This document shows positions 26,739 to 35,467 of a stretch of DNA of 64,000 nucleotides, in pieces; the stretch's first letter is position 1; every line of letters starts with the position of its first letter. Location: NCBI GenBank assembly GCA_929200315.1, contig CAKMZB010000003.1, positions 316,761-380,760 on the forward strand, read 5' to 3'. Made by a program: the position numbers and the translations under genes. The notes under the pieces were generated by a model. It worked only from the letters and a program-made list of their open reading frames with translations, made no database searches and was not told the origin of the DNA. The DNA is from an uncultured Alphaproteobacteria bacterium. GTDB lineage: Bacteria > Pseudomonadota > Alphaproteobacteria > Rhizobiales > Rhizobiaceae.

Positions 26739-28268
26739 TCAGGTGAGGCTGTATGCCCCCACGACCTCTGAAACATTGCGCAGCTCCAGGTCCCCCACGT
26801 GCCGGGCACCGGCGTCTCCCTCGGCAATGTCCTGCGTCACCAGTACGGAAGTGTCGTGACCCTTGCAGGCATCCGCCAGCCGCGCGGCTATGTTGGCGGC
26901 ACGGCCAATGACCGTAAAATCGAGCCGCTCGCGAGACCCGACATTGCCATAGGTGACAGTACCAAAGGCCGAACCAATGGCGCAGCGCATGTCCTTTTCT
27001 GCGACGTCCAGATGGGCCACAATCTGCCGCGCTGACGTCGCAGCATTGCGGCAGGCTTCGCCCTCACTTCCGGTAACCGGGAAGACGGCAAGGACGGCAT
27101 CGCCGATAAATTTCAACACCTCGCCACCATTGGCGGTGACAACATCTGTCACCTCCTCAAAGAAGCGGTTCAGGAAATCGAGATAATCGGTGCGGCCAAG
27201 ACGCTCTTCATGGGCTGTGGAATTTCGCAGGTCGCAAAGCAGGATCGCCGCGTCGATCTCATCACCATGGCCGCGGGTGATCTCCCCGCCCAGCACACGC
27301 CCGCCGCTGCGCTCACCCAGATAGGTGCCAAGAAGGGTGCGGCTGTTGTCGCGCTGGGTGAAAACCTCAAAATAACGGCTGAGCACAAAGGACATCTCGT
27401 AGATCAGACCGAGATTGGCGGTGGTGAAACCGTCAGGGTGGTCGCTCGTCAGAGTCAGCACGTTGATCTGTCCGTCGGAGAAAACGAGCGGCATGGCGAC
27501 GTAGTCCGTCGCGCCCTCGGCGCGCAGATCATCCATGATGGAAAAGGTGAATTCCGGGTCCGGCACGTCGAGCCGCTGGCGCACACCACCAAGCCCGTCC
27601 GAAACGTGTTTCAGCGGGCTGTTCACGAAAGCCGGACTGGTGTGGATGTCATAGTTCGGCGTGTAAACGGCAACCTTATCCTTCTGTTTCGACCAGACAT
27701 AATTGCGCCCGGCAATCATCGGATGAAGCGACCAGATCAGCACGCTGAGACGGCTGACAGCGACACCATCAGCGCCCAGCCGCTCGGCAAATTGCCGCGT
27801 CAGCTCTTCGGGCGAAGAGCAGGCACCTGCTTCCCGCAACAGCCAATTGACCAGCGGACCGGCAATCGGGCCGTCTTCGTTGCCGGGAAGATTATTCTCG
27901 CCATAGTCGATGGTGATGTCATCGGTCGGGGTGAAGGACACCATCCCTTCAATCGCCGCCGCTTCAGGCAGCGTGTCGGGATAGGTCCACCAGGCATTGG
28001 CCCGGTTCTCACCGCCAACACTTATCTCCCCATACCGGGCGGTACCCTTAAAAGGGCAGAAGGTCCGGAAGTCGCTGGTCTCGCCGAGCGGAATGCGCAC
28101 GTCCTCCTGGGGCACATAAACCCCGTCTGGCAGGCGCGTCTCTCGCATAAGCCGCGCATCAGAACTCTCGGCAATGACAGTGTCGCCCAAGAGAATGCGA
28201 ACGGGCGCGGAAAGCGGCTCAACGCGCAGGCGGTAATCGCTGGAGGTAAGTTGGGGGGTGGATTCCAT
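26739..28268 (-). CDS. DUF427-adenylate/guanylate cyclase fusion protein
   Basis: A 509-residue protein with an unusual domain order. The first ~110 residues match DUF427 (VRILLGDTVIAESSDARLMRETRLPDGVYVPQEDVR, then RYGEISVGGENRANAWWTYPD). A middle region of about 200 residues has GAF-like character (DYVAMPLVFSDGQINVLTLTSDHPDGFT). Last comes a class III cyclase catalytic domain, with a metal-binding Asp in CDLRNST (346) and the second in KFIGDAVLAVFP. It probably makes cAMP. No membrane segment is seen. ATG 28268 is chosen because DUF427 begins soon after; further upstream in-frame starts exist. It lies between the ArsR/SRPBCC pair and a DUF2513 gene in the accessory block. Confidence 0.82.
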   Translation of the reverse strand: MESTPQLTSSDYRLRVEPLSAPVRILLGDTVIAESSDARLMRETRLPDGVYVPQEDVRIPLGETSDFRTFCPFKGTARYGEISVGGENRANAWWTYPDTLPEAAAIEGMVSFTPTDDITIDYGENNLPGNEDGPIAGPLVNWLLREAGACSSPEELTRQFAERLGADGVAVSRLSVLIWSLHPMIAGRNYVWSKQKDKVAVYTPNYDIHTSPAFVNSPLKHVSDGLGGVRQRLDVPDPEFTFSIMDDLRAEGATDYVAMPLVFSDGQINVLTLTSDHPDGFTTANLGLIYEMSFVLSRYFEVFTQRDNSRTLLGTYLGERSGGRVLGGEITRGHGDEIDAAILLCDLRNSTAHEERLGRTDYLDFLNRFFEEVTDVVTANGGEVLKFIGDAVLAVFPVTGSEGEACRNAATSARQIVAHLDVAEKDMRCAIGSAFGTVTYGNVGSRERLDFTVIGRAANIAARLADACKGHDTSVLVTQDIAEGDAGARHVGDLELRNVSEVVGAYSLT

Positions 28269-28333
28269 CAGAAAGATATGGGGATGGGAGAGGGTGGTGC
28301 AAGCGCCCATTTGAACTAGCAATTGCTGCTGTT

Positions 28334-28684
28334 TTAGAAATCAACGCCTGTCTTTTTCTCTATTTCCTGCTTTAAATACCAGATCGCCGTATCGCGCATT
28401 ATCCCCAACGTCACGCCGCCGACACTTTCAGCCATTTTTTTTGTTTTGTTCCAGACTGTGTCACTGCGTATTGCCGCCAGATAATCGTGACCTTGGTTGG
28501 TCATCCGAAATATACCAGGCTTGGAACTTACAAAGTAACCAGCATCACAAAGCAATTCTGCATGCTGATATCGCTTCCTATCCTCGGCAGTCTCATCATG
28601 GGTGCGATATATCGCTAAAAGCAATTCATCTGACGCTTCCAAATCGAGCAGCATCTGGCGAATAAAATCGTCATCTCTTTTCAT
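28334..28684 (-). CDS. DUF2513 family protein
   Basis: A 116-residue protein starting MKRDDDFIRQMLLDLEASDE, with HAELLCDAGYF, RMTNQGHDYLAAIRSDTVWNKTKK and a C-terminal hydrophobic-helical end. This is the pattern of DUF2513, small winged-helix-like proteins found in prophages and accessory regions and of unknown function. The gene is visibly richer in A+T than its neighbours. It begins only nine bases after sdhA ends, exactly at the edge of the block that separates sdhA from sdhB, which suggests transfer. Confidence 0.75.
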   Translation of the reverse strand: MKRDDDFIRQMLLDLEASDELLLAIYRTHDETAEDRKRYQHAELLCDAGYFVSSKPGIFRMTNQGHDYLAAIRSDTVWNKTKKMAESVGGVTLGIMRDTAIWYLKQEIEKKTGVDF

Positions 28685-28693
28685 CAGCGACCT

Positions 28694-30502
28694 CTAATAA
28701 ACCCGCGCCTTCGGCTTGATGTAGCTCACCTCATTGCTGAGCGTGTAGGTGTGCACGGGCCTGTCCCCCAGCTCCACACTCTTCGCCTCCACATCCGCGA
28801 AAGCCAGGGTGTGGTGCATCCAGTTTTCATCATCGCGTTCGGGGAAATCTTCATGGGCGTGAGCGCCCCGGCTTTCTTTGCGGTTGCGGGCTGAATCCAC
28901 TGTCACCACAGCCTGGGCGATAAGGTTGTCATATTCCAGCGTCTCGATGAGATCGGTGTTCCAGATCAGGCCCTTGTCCTGGACGGAGATGTCTTCGGAG
29001 CCGTTCCAGACCTTGTGGATCTTCTCGTGCCCCTCATCGAGAATTTCGCTGGTGCGGAAGACGGCACAGTTGGACTGCATGGTCTCCTGCATCGCATCGC
29101 GCAGCTGCGCCGTTGGCGTATCACCGGACGCGTTGCGGAAACGATCAAGGCGCTCCAGTGAATTCTCGCCTGCATCTTCAGCAAGCGGCGCATGGGGGCT
29201 GCCGGCCGTCACGGTTTCCGCGCAGCGCAGACCCGCCGCGCGGCCGAAGACCACAAGGTCGATCAGCGAATTGGAACCGAGGCGGTTCGCCCCGTGGACT
29301 GAAACGCACGCCGCTTCCCCAACGGCCATCAGGCCTTGCACCACAGTGTCAGGATCACCGTCCTTCTTCGTCAGCACCTCGCCGTGATAATTCGTTGGGA
29401 TACCGCCCATATTGTAGTGGACCGTCGGGATGACCGGAATCGGCTCCTTGGTGACATCGACACCAGCGAAAATCTTCGCGCTTTCTGAAATACCCGGAAG
29501 GCGCTCAGCCAAGAGGTCGGCGTCGAGATGATCGAGATGGAGATAGATGTGGTCGCTCTTTGCGCCCACGCCGCGGCCTTCGCGAATTTCCATGGTCATA
29601 GAGCGGGAGACAACATCGCGGGAAGCGAGATCTTTTGCCGACGGCGCATAGCGCTCCATAAAGCGCTCGCCCTCGGAATTGACGAGATAGCCGCCCTCCC
29701 CGCGTGAACCCTCCGTAATCAGGCAGCCCGCGCCATAAATGCCGGTGGGGTGGAACTGAATGAATTCCATATCCTGAAGCGGCAGGCCTGCGCGCAGCAC
29801 CATGGCGTTGCCATCGCCTGTACAGGTGTGTGCGGAGGTGCAGGAAAAATAGGCCCGGCCATAGCCGCCGGTCGCCAGAATTGTCTTATGCGCGCGGAAG
29901 CGGTGCATCTCGCCCGTCGCCATATCCATGGCAACAACGCCGCGACAGGCGCCGTCCTCCATGATGAGGTCGATGGCGAAATATTCGATGTAGAATTCCG
30001 CGTCATATTTCAGGCTCTGCCCATAGAGCGTGTGGAGCATGGCGTGGCCGGTGCGATCTGCCGCTGCGCAAGTGCGTTGCGCGGGCGGGCCTTCACCAAA
30101 CTCGGTCGTCATACCGCCGAAGGGACGCTGGTAGATCTTGCCCTCTTCGGTACGCGAAAACGGCACGCCGAAATGGTCGAGTTCATAAACGGCTTTGGGC
30201 GCTTCGCGGCACAGATATTCAATCGCGTCCTGATCACCGAGCCAGTCTGACCCCTTGACCGTGTCGTACATGTGCCACTGCCAGCTGTCCTTGCCCATAT
30301 TGCCAAGGGAGGCGGCGACACCGCCCTGCGCCGCAACTGTGTGGGAGCGGGTGGGGAAAACCTTTGTGACACAGGCCGTTTTCAGCCCCGCCTGTGCCGC
30401 GCCAAGCGTAGCGCGCAGGCCAGCACCGCCTGCGCCAACAACGCAAACATCCACGGTGTGGTCGATAAAGGTGTAGGCTTTGTTGGCTGCCGGTTTGCTC
30501 AT
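28694..30502 (-). CDS. sdhA: Succinate dehydrogenase flavoprotein subunit
   Basis: SdhA oxidises succinate to fumarate in the TCA cycle and complex II. The 602-residue length is normal. The FAD-binding [17 protein letters not shown] and the [16 protein letters not shown] segment (its His carries the covalent FAD) are intact. [33 protein letters not shown] and [21 protein letters not shown] complete the active site and fold. It lies 12 bases after sdhD in an sdhCDA operon, but sdhB does not follow; a DUF2513 gene does. Confidence 0.97.
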   Translation of the reverse strand: MSKPAANKAYTFIDHTVDVCVVGAGGAGLRATLGAAQAGLKTACVTKVFPTRSHTVAAQGGVAASLGNMGKDSWQWHMYDTVKGSDWLGDQDAIEYLCREAPKAVYELDHFGVPFSRTEEGKIYQRPFGGMTTEFGEGPPAQRTCAAADRTGHAMLHTLYGQSLKYDAEFYIEYFAIDLIMEDGACRGVVAMDMATGEMHRFRAHKTILATGGYGRAYFSCTSAHTCTGDGNAMVLRAGLPLQDMEFIQFHPTGIYGAGCLITEGSRGEGGYLVNSEGERFMERYAPSAKDLASRDVVSRSMTMEIREGRGVGAKSDHIYLHLDHLDADLLAERLPGISESAKIFAGVDVTKEPIPVIPTVHYNMGGIPTNYHGEVLTKKDGDPDTVVQGLMAVGEAACVSVHGANRLGSNSLIDLVVFGRAAGLRCAETVTAGSPHAPLAEDAGENSLERLDRFRNASGDTPTAQLRDAMQETMQSNCAVFRTSEILDEGHEKIHKVWNGSEDISVQDKGLIWNTDLIETLEYDNLIAQAVVTVDSARNRKESRGAHAHEDFPERDDENWMHHTLAFADVEAKSVELGDRPVHTYTLSNEVSYIKPKARVY

Positions 30503-30514
30503 TAATTTCAGACC

Positions 30515-30934
30515 TTATTGCGAGATCGGCACCACGGGGACGGCGACGGAAAAGCCCAGTTTGAGCACCGAAAAGGCGCAAAGGGCGAAAATGGCGATGG
30601 AGAAGAACGTGTTGAAGATCAGCAGCGCCTTGCCAGCACCGCCATGGACATAGTCCTCAATGACAACCTGCATCCCCAGCTTCATGTGAAAGATCGCTGA
30701 ACCCAAAAGAAGCAGCAGGAGAATAGCGATGATAGGCTGAGACAGCACTGCGACGGATTGGCTGTAATCAGCCCCCCAGAGGCGCATGATGAGCCAGACG
30801 AAAAAGATCATCAGCGGCACATTAGCCATGGCGGAGAGGCGTTGACGCCAGAAATGCTCCGTCCCGTCTTTTGCAGAACCCAAACCTCTCACACGGGAGA
30901 GCGGTGTGCGAAAATCGTGGTCGATATCAGGCAT
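30515..30934 (-). CDS. sdhD: Succinate dehydrogenase membrane anchor, SdhD
   Basis: A 139-residue hydrophobic subunit with three transmembrane segments. It has the SdhD features RVRGLGSAKDGTEHFWRQRLSAMA before helix 1 and HMKLGMQVVIEDYVHG, where His is the usual heme b ligand and Asp-Tyr lies near the quinone site. With SdhC it anchors SdhAB and reduces ubiquinone. It lies 11 bases after sdhC and 12 before sdhA. Confidence 0.93.
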   Translation of the reverse strand: MPDIDHDFRTPLSRVRGLGSAKDGTEHFWRQRLSAMANVPLMIFFVWLIMRLWGADYSQSVAVLSQPIIAILLLLLLGSAIFHMKLGMQVVIEDYVHGGAGKALLIFNTFFSIAIFALCAFSVLKLGFSVAVPVVPISQ

Positions 30935-30945
30935 GGCGCTCGCTC

Positions 30946-31359
30946 CTAATTCACCATCGTGCCGATGCCCCAGACAAGGGCAGTCAGCGCGAGGGAGGCG
31001 ATGATCTGGACATAGGCAAGGGCGGTGGTGAAATCACGTCCAAGGCCGGTGCCGGTGTCCTGTATGAGATGCTTCAAACCACCGAGCATGTGGTGGATCA
31101 GCGTCCAGGAGAGGACAACAAGCAAGGCAACGCCAAACCAACTTGAGATGAAAGCGTCAAAATACCAATAGGCCCCCGGTCCCATCGCCGTTGCAACCAG
31201 CCACCAGGCCACCAGAACGGAGGCCTTGTAGAGACCAACGCCCGTGATGCGATGCAGGATCGACATCACCATGGTGGGAATCGGCTTATAGATAGAAAGA
31301 TGCGGGGAAAGCGGGCGGGCTTTTCGCGCTATCGGGTCCGCTGTTGTCGTATCACTCAT
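30946..31359 (-). CDS. sdhC: Succinate dehydrogenase cytochrome b556 subunit, SdhC
   Basis: A 137-residue, three-helix membrane subunit that begins MSDTTTADPIARKARPLSPHLSIYKP. It carries SILHRITGVGL, with the Ser and Arg of the quinone site, and HHMLGGLKHLIQD, with the heme ligand His. ATG 31359 is chosen over an in-frame start at 31386 because MSDT precedes the conserved RPLSPHL. First gene of sdhCDA. Confidence 0.95.
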   Translation of the reverse strand: MSDTTTADPIARKARPLSPHLSIYKPIPTMVMSILHRITGVGLYKASVLVAWWLVATAMGPGAYWYFDAFISSWFGVALLVVLSWTLIHHMLGGLKHLIQDTGTGLGRDFTTALAYVQIIASLALTALVWGIGTMVN

Positions 31360-31556
31360 GGCGACGTCCTTGTCATAGAGCATCAATACCCTTGGCTTGC
31401 GTTCCGTCTAGCGCGCGCGCCAGGGGGCGTCAAAGTCACCCATCGTTTGACCCTAAACGCAACTGGCTTTTACCTACCGCATTGTTACGGTGAAGAAGCT
31501 CTCCCCGCGATCAACGGGGCAGGACGAAAAACGTGTTTATGTGAGGAGTATGCCCC

Positions 31557-31850
31557 ATGGCCGAAACCATCACCGACCACCAGACGATACGCGACTGGGC
31601 CGCCGCCCGCACCGCACGCCCGGCCATCACCCAGGTGCCGACGGGCACGGGAGATGAGACGCAGGCTTTGTCCTTCGTCTTTGGCCAACGGGCGATCCAT
31701 GATCATGATGAAAACAATCAGGACGCCACGGACCGCCGCTCCATGGTGGAATGGGACGAGTGGTTTGAGGTTTTTGAGCGGGAGAAACTTGCCGTCCTCG
31801 TGCCAGACATGGCGGTGATTGAGGATTCCTACCAGATCCTGAAACGCTAA
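31557..31850 (+). CDS. Uncharacterised small acidic protein
   Basis: A 97-residue soluble protein. GAGGAG at 31541-31546 lies ten bases before the ATG and supports real translation. The sequence is acidic, with a His/Asp-rich stretch (AIHDHDENNQDATDRR, about 47-62) and a C-terminal WDEWFEVFEREKLAVLVPDMAVIEDSYQILKR that looks helical. I do not recognise a family. It is divergent from sdhC and lies upstream of msrA. Confidence 0.65.
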   Translation: MAETITDHQTIRDWAAARTARPAITQVPTGTGDETQALSFVFGQRAIHDHDENNQDATDRRSMVEWDEWFEVFEREKLAVLVPDMAVIEDSYQILKR

Positions 31851-31946
31851 CCGTTCACGCGGCCTTGATCTCAATTGCCTTGCATGGCCGCATTTCTATG
31901 CCCTGTTATTGGCGAAGATCCTTAGCGACCATCTCATTTGAGGCTC

Positions 31947-32555
31947 ATGATGTTGAAGAAAACCCTGCTCGCCGCACTCACCGCGTCCGTTCTCTGCGCC
32001 CCGGCCTTTGCCGCCCAGAAAGAGGCGATTTTCGCCGGCGGCTGCTTCTGGTGCATCGAAAAGGACTTTGAGCATGTCGAAGGCGTGATTGACGTCGCTT
32101 CCGGCTATACTGGCGGGACAAACGAAAACCCAACCTACAAAAACCACACAAGTCACGGCCACCGCGAGGTGGTGAAGATTGTCTTCGATGATGCCGTGGT
32201 CGGCTATGACGAATTGCTCCACACCTTCTTCCGCACCGTGAATCCGACCGATGGGGGCGGACAATTCTGCGACCGGGGGCATTCCTATTCCACTGCCGTT
32301 TATGCCTATGACGACGAGCAACTTGCAGCTGCAAAGGCCGCTGCTCAGCAAGCTGCGCAAGACCTCGGCAAACCAATCGCCACGGAGCTGACCACCGTTC
32401 ATCCCTTCACTCCGGCCGAGGAGTATCACCAGGACTATTATAAGAAGAATCCGTTGCGTTACTCCTTCTACCGCAAGTCCTGCGGGCGGGATCGGAACGT
32501 TAAGAAGCTCTGGGGCAAGGCCGCCTATCCAAACGTTGCCGGGAAATCATCATAA
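31947..32555 (+). CDS. msrA: Exported peptide-methionine (S)-S-oxide reductase
   Basis: MsrA reduces methionine-S-sulfoxide in oxidised proteins. The 202-residue product has a clear Sec signal (LLAALTASVLCAPAFAA, cleavage near residue 23), so it acts in the periplasm, unlike the common cytosolic form. The catalytic GGCFWC has Cys33, and GYTGGTNENPTYKNHTSHGHREVV and EYHQDYYKKNP are conserved. Two adjacent ATGs at 31947 and 31950 are both possible starts. A periplasmic reductant partner is not encoded nearby. Confidence 0.92.
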   Translation: MMLKKTLLAALTASVLCAPAFAAQKEAIFAGGCFWCIEKDFEHVEGVIDVASGYTGGTNENPTYKNHTSHGHREVVKIVFDDAVVGYDELLHTFFRTVNPTDGGGQFCDRGHSYSTAVYAYDDEQLAAAKAAAQQAAQDLGKPIATELTTVHPFTPAEEYHQDYYKKNPLRYSFYRKSCGRDRNVKKLWGKAAYPNVAGKSS

Positions 32556-32600
32556 GGGCACATTCTCGCCATTTCCCCGCCATTTGAGTGGGGAACGTTG

Positions 32601-32634
32601 CCGTCACACTGCCGATCAAACGGCGATGTGACGG
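32601..32634 (+). promoter_or_regulatory. Strong hairpin overlapping the ribosome-binding site of the DUF302 gene
   Basis: CCGTCACA (32601-32608) pairs perfectly with TGTGACGG (32627-32634). Inside, GCCG (32611-32614) pairs with CGGC (32621-32624) around the loop ATCAAA, and the two-base steps between the stems can form one T-G wobble. The 3' arm ends in GG of the GGAG at 32633-32636, which is ten bases before the ATG at 32647. The structure could hide the ribosome site, serve as a terminator for msrA, or be a palindromic operator at the DNA level. Confidence 0.55.
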
Positions 32635-32646
32635 AGATCAGCTAAA

Positions 32647-33153
32647 ATGACTGCAAAGCGCACCCACCGTTCCAAAGCTGCCCTGATGGTCGCTGCCAGC
32701 GCTCTGCTGGCTGCCAATATGCCCTACGTCACGGTGCAACCGGCTCACGCGAAATCTGTGGAACCGGCACAATGGATCGTGAAGACCAGCCCACATGACG
32801 TTGAGACAACCGTCGCGCAACTCAAGGCCGCGGTCGAAAAAGCAGGGGCAAAGGTCTTTGCTGTCATCGACCATCAGGCGGGCGCGAAGAGTGCGGGTCT
32901 TGAGCTCGACCCCACAACGCTCGTCATTTTCGGCAACCCCAAAATCGGCACCCCCATCATACAAGCAGACCGCAACGCGGCGCTCGACCTACCGATTCGC
33001 GTTCTGGTCTGGAGCGAACAGGGCCGCACCCGCATCGGCGTGCTCTCGCCGGAGGAATTTAAGCGCCGCTATGACGTGAAGAATGCCGACAAAGCCCTTC
33101 AAATGATGGGCAAGGCGCTCAACAATCTACTCAACGCAGCTATTGCTTCATAA
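32647..33153 (+). CDS. Exported DUF302 domain protein
   Basis: A 168-residue protein with a Sec signal peptide (hydrophobic MVAASALLAANMP, cleavage near AHA at about 35-37). A DUF302 domain follows: TVAQLKAAVEKAGAKVFAVIDHQAGA, PTTLVIFGNPKIGTPIIQADRNAALDLPIRVLVW. DUF302 proteins are small alpha/beta proteins of unknown function, often periplasmic. The hairpin at 32601-32634 overlaps its ribosome-binding site. Confidence 0.85.
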   Translation: MTAKRTHRSKAALMVAASALLAANMPYVTVQPAHAKSVEPAQWIVKTSPHDVETTVAQLKAAVEKAGAKVFAVIDHQAGAKSAGLELDPTTLVIFGNPKIGTPIIQADRNAALDLPIRVLVWSEQGRTRIGVLSPEEFKRRYDVKNADKALQMMGKALNNLLNAAIAS

Positions 33154-33290
33154 GCAGATCCCGCCCCAACCGCGAGGCGGTTAAGGTTCGGTTAATGTCA
33201 GCGCGGCTAAATTTTGCCTCATAAAGGGTGACAACCGGCTGCGGCTGGCCCATCGGGGCTGCCGAGCGCAAAGAAGGCTTTGGAAGCGAC

Positions 33291-33872
33291 ATGGCAATTT
33301 TCGGGATGAACACACGGCGCACAGTCGGCATCACCCTCATTGTGGCCGGGGCCGTTGCCCTTGGTGGCTGCACAAGGGGCAATCCCTTCGGGTCCAACAA
33401 TGGCGGGTTCAACAATGTGAACCCTGCCCCCATCCAACCCGCCCCCCTGCCGCAGGTCACGGGCAGCCAACTTCCCCCCGCTGACGGCTCCTTCCAGACC
33501 CTTGGCCCGGACGGACAACCGATCGCCAACAACGGCGCGGTAGCAGGCACGCAAACCGGTGCCGCCCCGGCCACAACGGCCGGGCTTCCCGTCACCAAGA
33601 ATGAAGCGCTCGGCAACTGGCAGGCACGCTCCGCCACGGCAAGCTGCGTTGCCTTCCTGACACTCACCAAGTGGGGCAGTGGTCAGCGTGGCGGCACCCG
33701 CGGTTGTGGCACCTCGCCCCTCAGTCAGGTTGATTCCTGGGATGTGCGCAACAACCAGGTCGTCCTGTTTGACCGTTCCGGCCAACAGCTTGGCGCACTG
33801 GTGCGCACATCCAACAACCGCTTTGATGGGCGTCTGTCCGACGGTCAGAACGTGACTCTGTCGCGCTCCTAG
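33291..33872 (+). CDS. Outer-membrane lipoprotein with AprI/Inh protease-inhibitor domain (Omp19-like)
   Basis: The 193-residue product has a lipoprotein signal with lipobox VALGGC (Cys27). A low-complexity Pro/Gln/Asn/Gly linker runs to about residue 100. The C-terminal eight-strand AprI/Inh domain (ALGNWQARSATASCVAFLTLTKW, GCGTSPLSQVDSWDVRNNQVVLFD) contains a conserved cysteine pair. The layout equals Brucella Omp19, a surface-exposed inhibitor of proteases. ATG 33291 is preferred; ATG 33306 (MNTRRT) is the alternative, and longer forms lack a signal. Its place between sdh and zapE is as in several Hyphomicrobiales. Confidence 0.82.
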   Translation: MAIFGMNTRRTVGITLIVAGAVALGGCTRGNPFGSNNGGFNNVNPAPIQPAPLPQVTGSQLPPADGSFQTLGPDGQPIANNGAVAGTQTGAAPATTAGLPVTKNEALGNWQARSATASCVAFLTLTKWGSGQRGGTRGCGTSPLSQVDSWDVRNNQVVLFDRSGQQLGALVRTSNNRFDGRLSDGQNVTLSRS

Positions 33873-33900
33873 GCGAGCTTTCGCGGCGGACCGCCGTCCC

Positions 33901-35019
33901 ATGGCCAGCGCAAATGGCCCTCTTCGCAAACGCATCGACGCGCTCGTCGCCAGCGACAGACTGACGCCGGATGCCGCGCAGGATCCGGCCATCGCGGCGC
34001 TGGACGCGCTTCTTGCCGAACTCGCCAAACCCCGCGCCGCCAACAAGGCAAGTGCGCTTGGCTGGCTTTTTGCTGCCAAACCCAAGACGCAGAACATCGA
34101 CGCACCACGGGGTCTTTACCTCTATGGCGGTGTTGGGCGCGGCAAGACCATGCTCATGGATGAAGCCTTTGCACTGGCGGCGGGCCTGCCCCGGGCCCAG
34201 ACCCGCCGCCGCGCCCATTTTCATGCCTTTATGGCGGACATCCACAATCGCATTCACGCATGGCGACAGGACGAGACGAAATCCGGTGATCCGATTCCCC
34301 ACGTTGCCGAAAGCGTTGCGCAAGAAGCGCAGCTCCTCGCCTTTGACGAATTCGCCGTCACCGACGCGGCCGATGCGATGATCCTCGCCCGGCTCTTCAC
34401 GGAGCTTTTTGCAAGAGGCGTGACAGTGATTGCCACGTCAAATGTCGCCCCGGACAACCTCTACGCCAACGGTCTCAACCGCTCGTTCTTTGTGCCCTTC
34501 ATCGCCCTCATCAAAGAACGGATGGTGGTATTGGAACTGGCATCCCCCACAGACCACCGCATGGCCAAAGTGCCAGATGGCGACCGCTACGTGTCAGGCT
34601 CGGCAAGATTTGATGCCGTCTGGCAGATGCTGCTCGGCACGGATGAGGAAAGCGGCATTGAGATCAGGGTGAAAGGCCGCAACATCACCTTTCCCCGCAC
34701 CGCAGGCGGGCTGCTGCGCACAGATTTTGACACGCTATGTCGTAAACCACTTGGGGCTTCAGACTACCTGGCAATCTGCGAGCGCTTCCACACTTTGTGT
34801 TTGGAAGGCGTGCCGGTAATGGAAGAGGCGGACCGCAACGCCGCCAAACGTTTCATCGCGCTCATCGACACGCTCTATGACACCGGCATCGGCCTCATTG
34901 TTCAGGCCGAAGCCAGGCCAGCGGCACTCTACATGCCGACCCATGGGACCGAGGCGTTTGAATTCAAACGTATAATCTCAAGATTGCAGGAAATGCAGGC
35001 CTCTGATTGGGGTGGGTAA
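33901..35019 (+). CDS. zapE: Cell division protein ZapE (AFG1-like ATPase)
   Basis: A 372-residue P-loop ATPase of the ZapE/AFG1 family. It has Walker A GGVGRGKT (76-83), Walker B LLAFDEFAVTD, sensor ATSNVAPDNLYANGLNR and the family-specific RRAHFHAFMADIHNRIHAWR. ZapE acts with FtsZ in late division in E. coli, and the eukaryotic AFG1 homologue acts in mitochondrial protein quality control. It starts 28 bases after the Omp19-like gene and ends 9 bases from the convergent EVE gene. Confidence 0.93.
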   Translation: MASANGPLRKRIDALVASDRLTPDAAQDPAIAALDALLAELAKPRAANKASALGWLFAAKPKTQNIDAPRGLYLYGGVGRGKTMLMDEAFALAAGLPRAQTRRRAHFHAFMADIHNRIHAWRQDETKSGDPIPHVAESVAQEAQLLAFDEFAVTDAADAMILARLFTELFARGVTVIATSNVAPDNLYANGLNRSFFVPFIALIKERMVVLELASPTDHRMAKVPDGDRYVSGSARFDAVWQMLLGTDEESGIEIRVKGRNITFPRTAGGLLRTDFDTLCRKPLGASDYLAICERFHTLCLEGVPVMEEADRNAAKRFIALIDTLYDTGIGLIVQAEARPAALYMPTHGTEAFEFKRIISRLQEMQASDWGG

Positions 35020-35028
35020 GATCAAGGT

Positions 35029-35466
35029 CTAAACCGGCTTCAATGTCACCGGATCTATGCCGCCCATCTCACACACAATCGCCCATTCCTTGTCCTTCAC
35101 CGGTTGCACCGACAGTCGCATCGACGTCACCAGCGACATATCTGACAGGCTCACCGTCGCCTTCACATCCTTCAAGGTCACCGGCTTTGGCACATCCGCT
35201 AGGGCGCGGACATGGACGCAGTCCCAGCGCTCGTCGTCTGTGGTGGAATCAGGCGCGCTCAGCGCACTCACCTCGACCACGCCGACAATCTCCAGCCCCT
35301 CATTGGAATGGTAGAAGAAGGCCCGGTCACCGATCTTCATCTCACGCATGAAATTGCGCGCCTGGTAGTTGCGGATACCGTCCCACTCTTCTCCAGCATC
35401 GCCCTTGGCCTTCTGATGGTCCCAGGACCATTTGAAGGGTTCGGATTTGAAGAGCCAATAGCGCAT
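35029..35466 (-). CDS. EVE domain protein
   Basis: A 145-residue PUA-like EVE domain protein, beginning MRYWLFKSEPFKWSWD and carrying WDGIRNYQARNFMREMKIGDRAFFYHSNE, the hallmark of the family. EVE domains bind modified bases in DNA or RNA. In alphaproteobacteria this gene is commonly next to gpsA and tsaD, as here. ATG 35466 is one base from the gpsA stop, so the EVE gene is the last of a tsaD-gpsA-EVE operon. The longer frame to 35571 overlaps gpsA and lacks conservation. Confidence 0.9.
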   Translation of the reverse strand: MRYWLFKSEPFKWSWDHQKAKGDAGEEWDGIRNYQARNFMREMKIGDRAFFYHSNEGLEIVGVVEVSALSAPDSTTDDERWDCVHVRALADVPKPVTLKDVKATVSLSDMSLVTSMRLSVQPVKDKEWAIVCEMGGIDPVTLKPV

Positions 35467-35467
35467 A

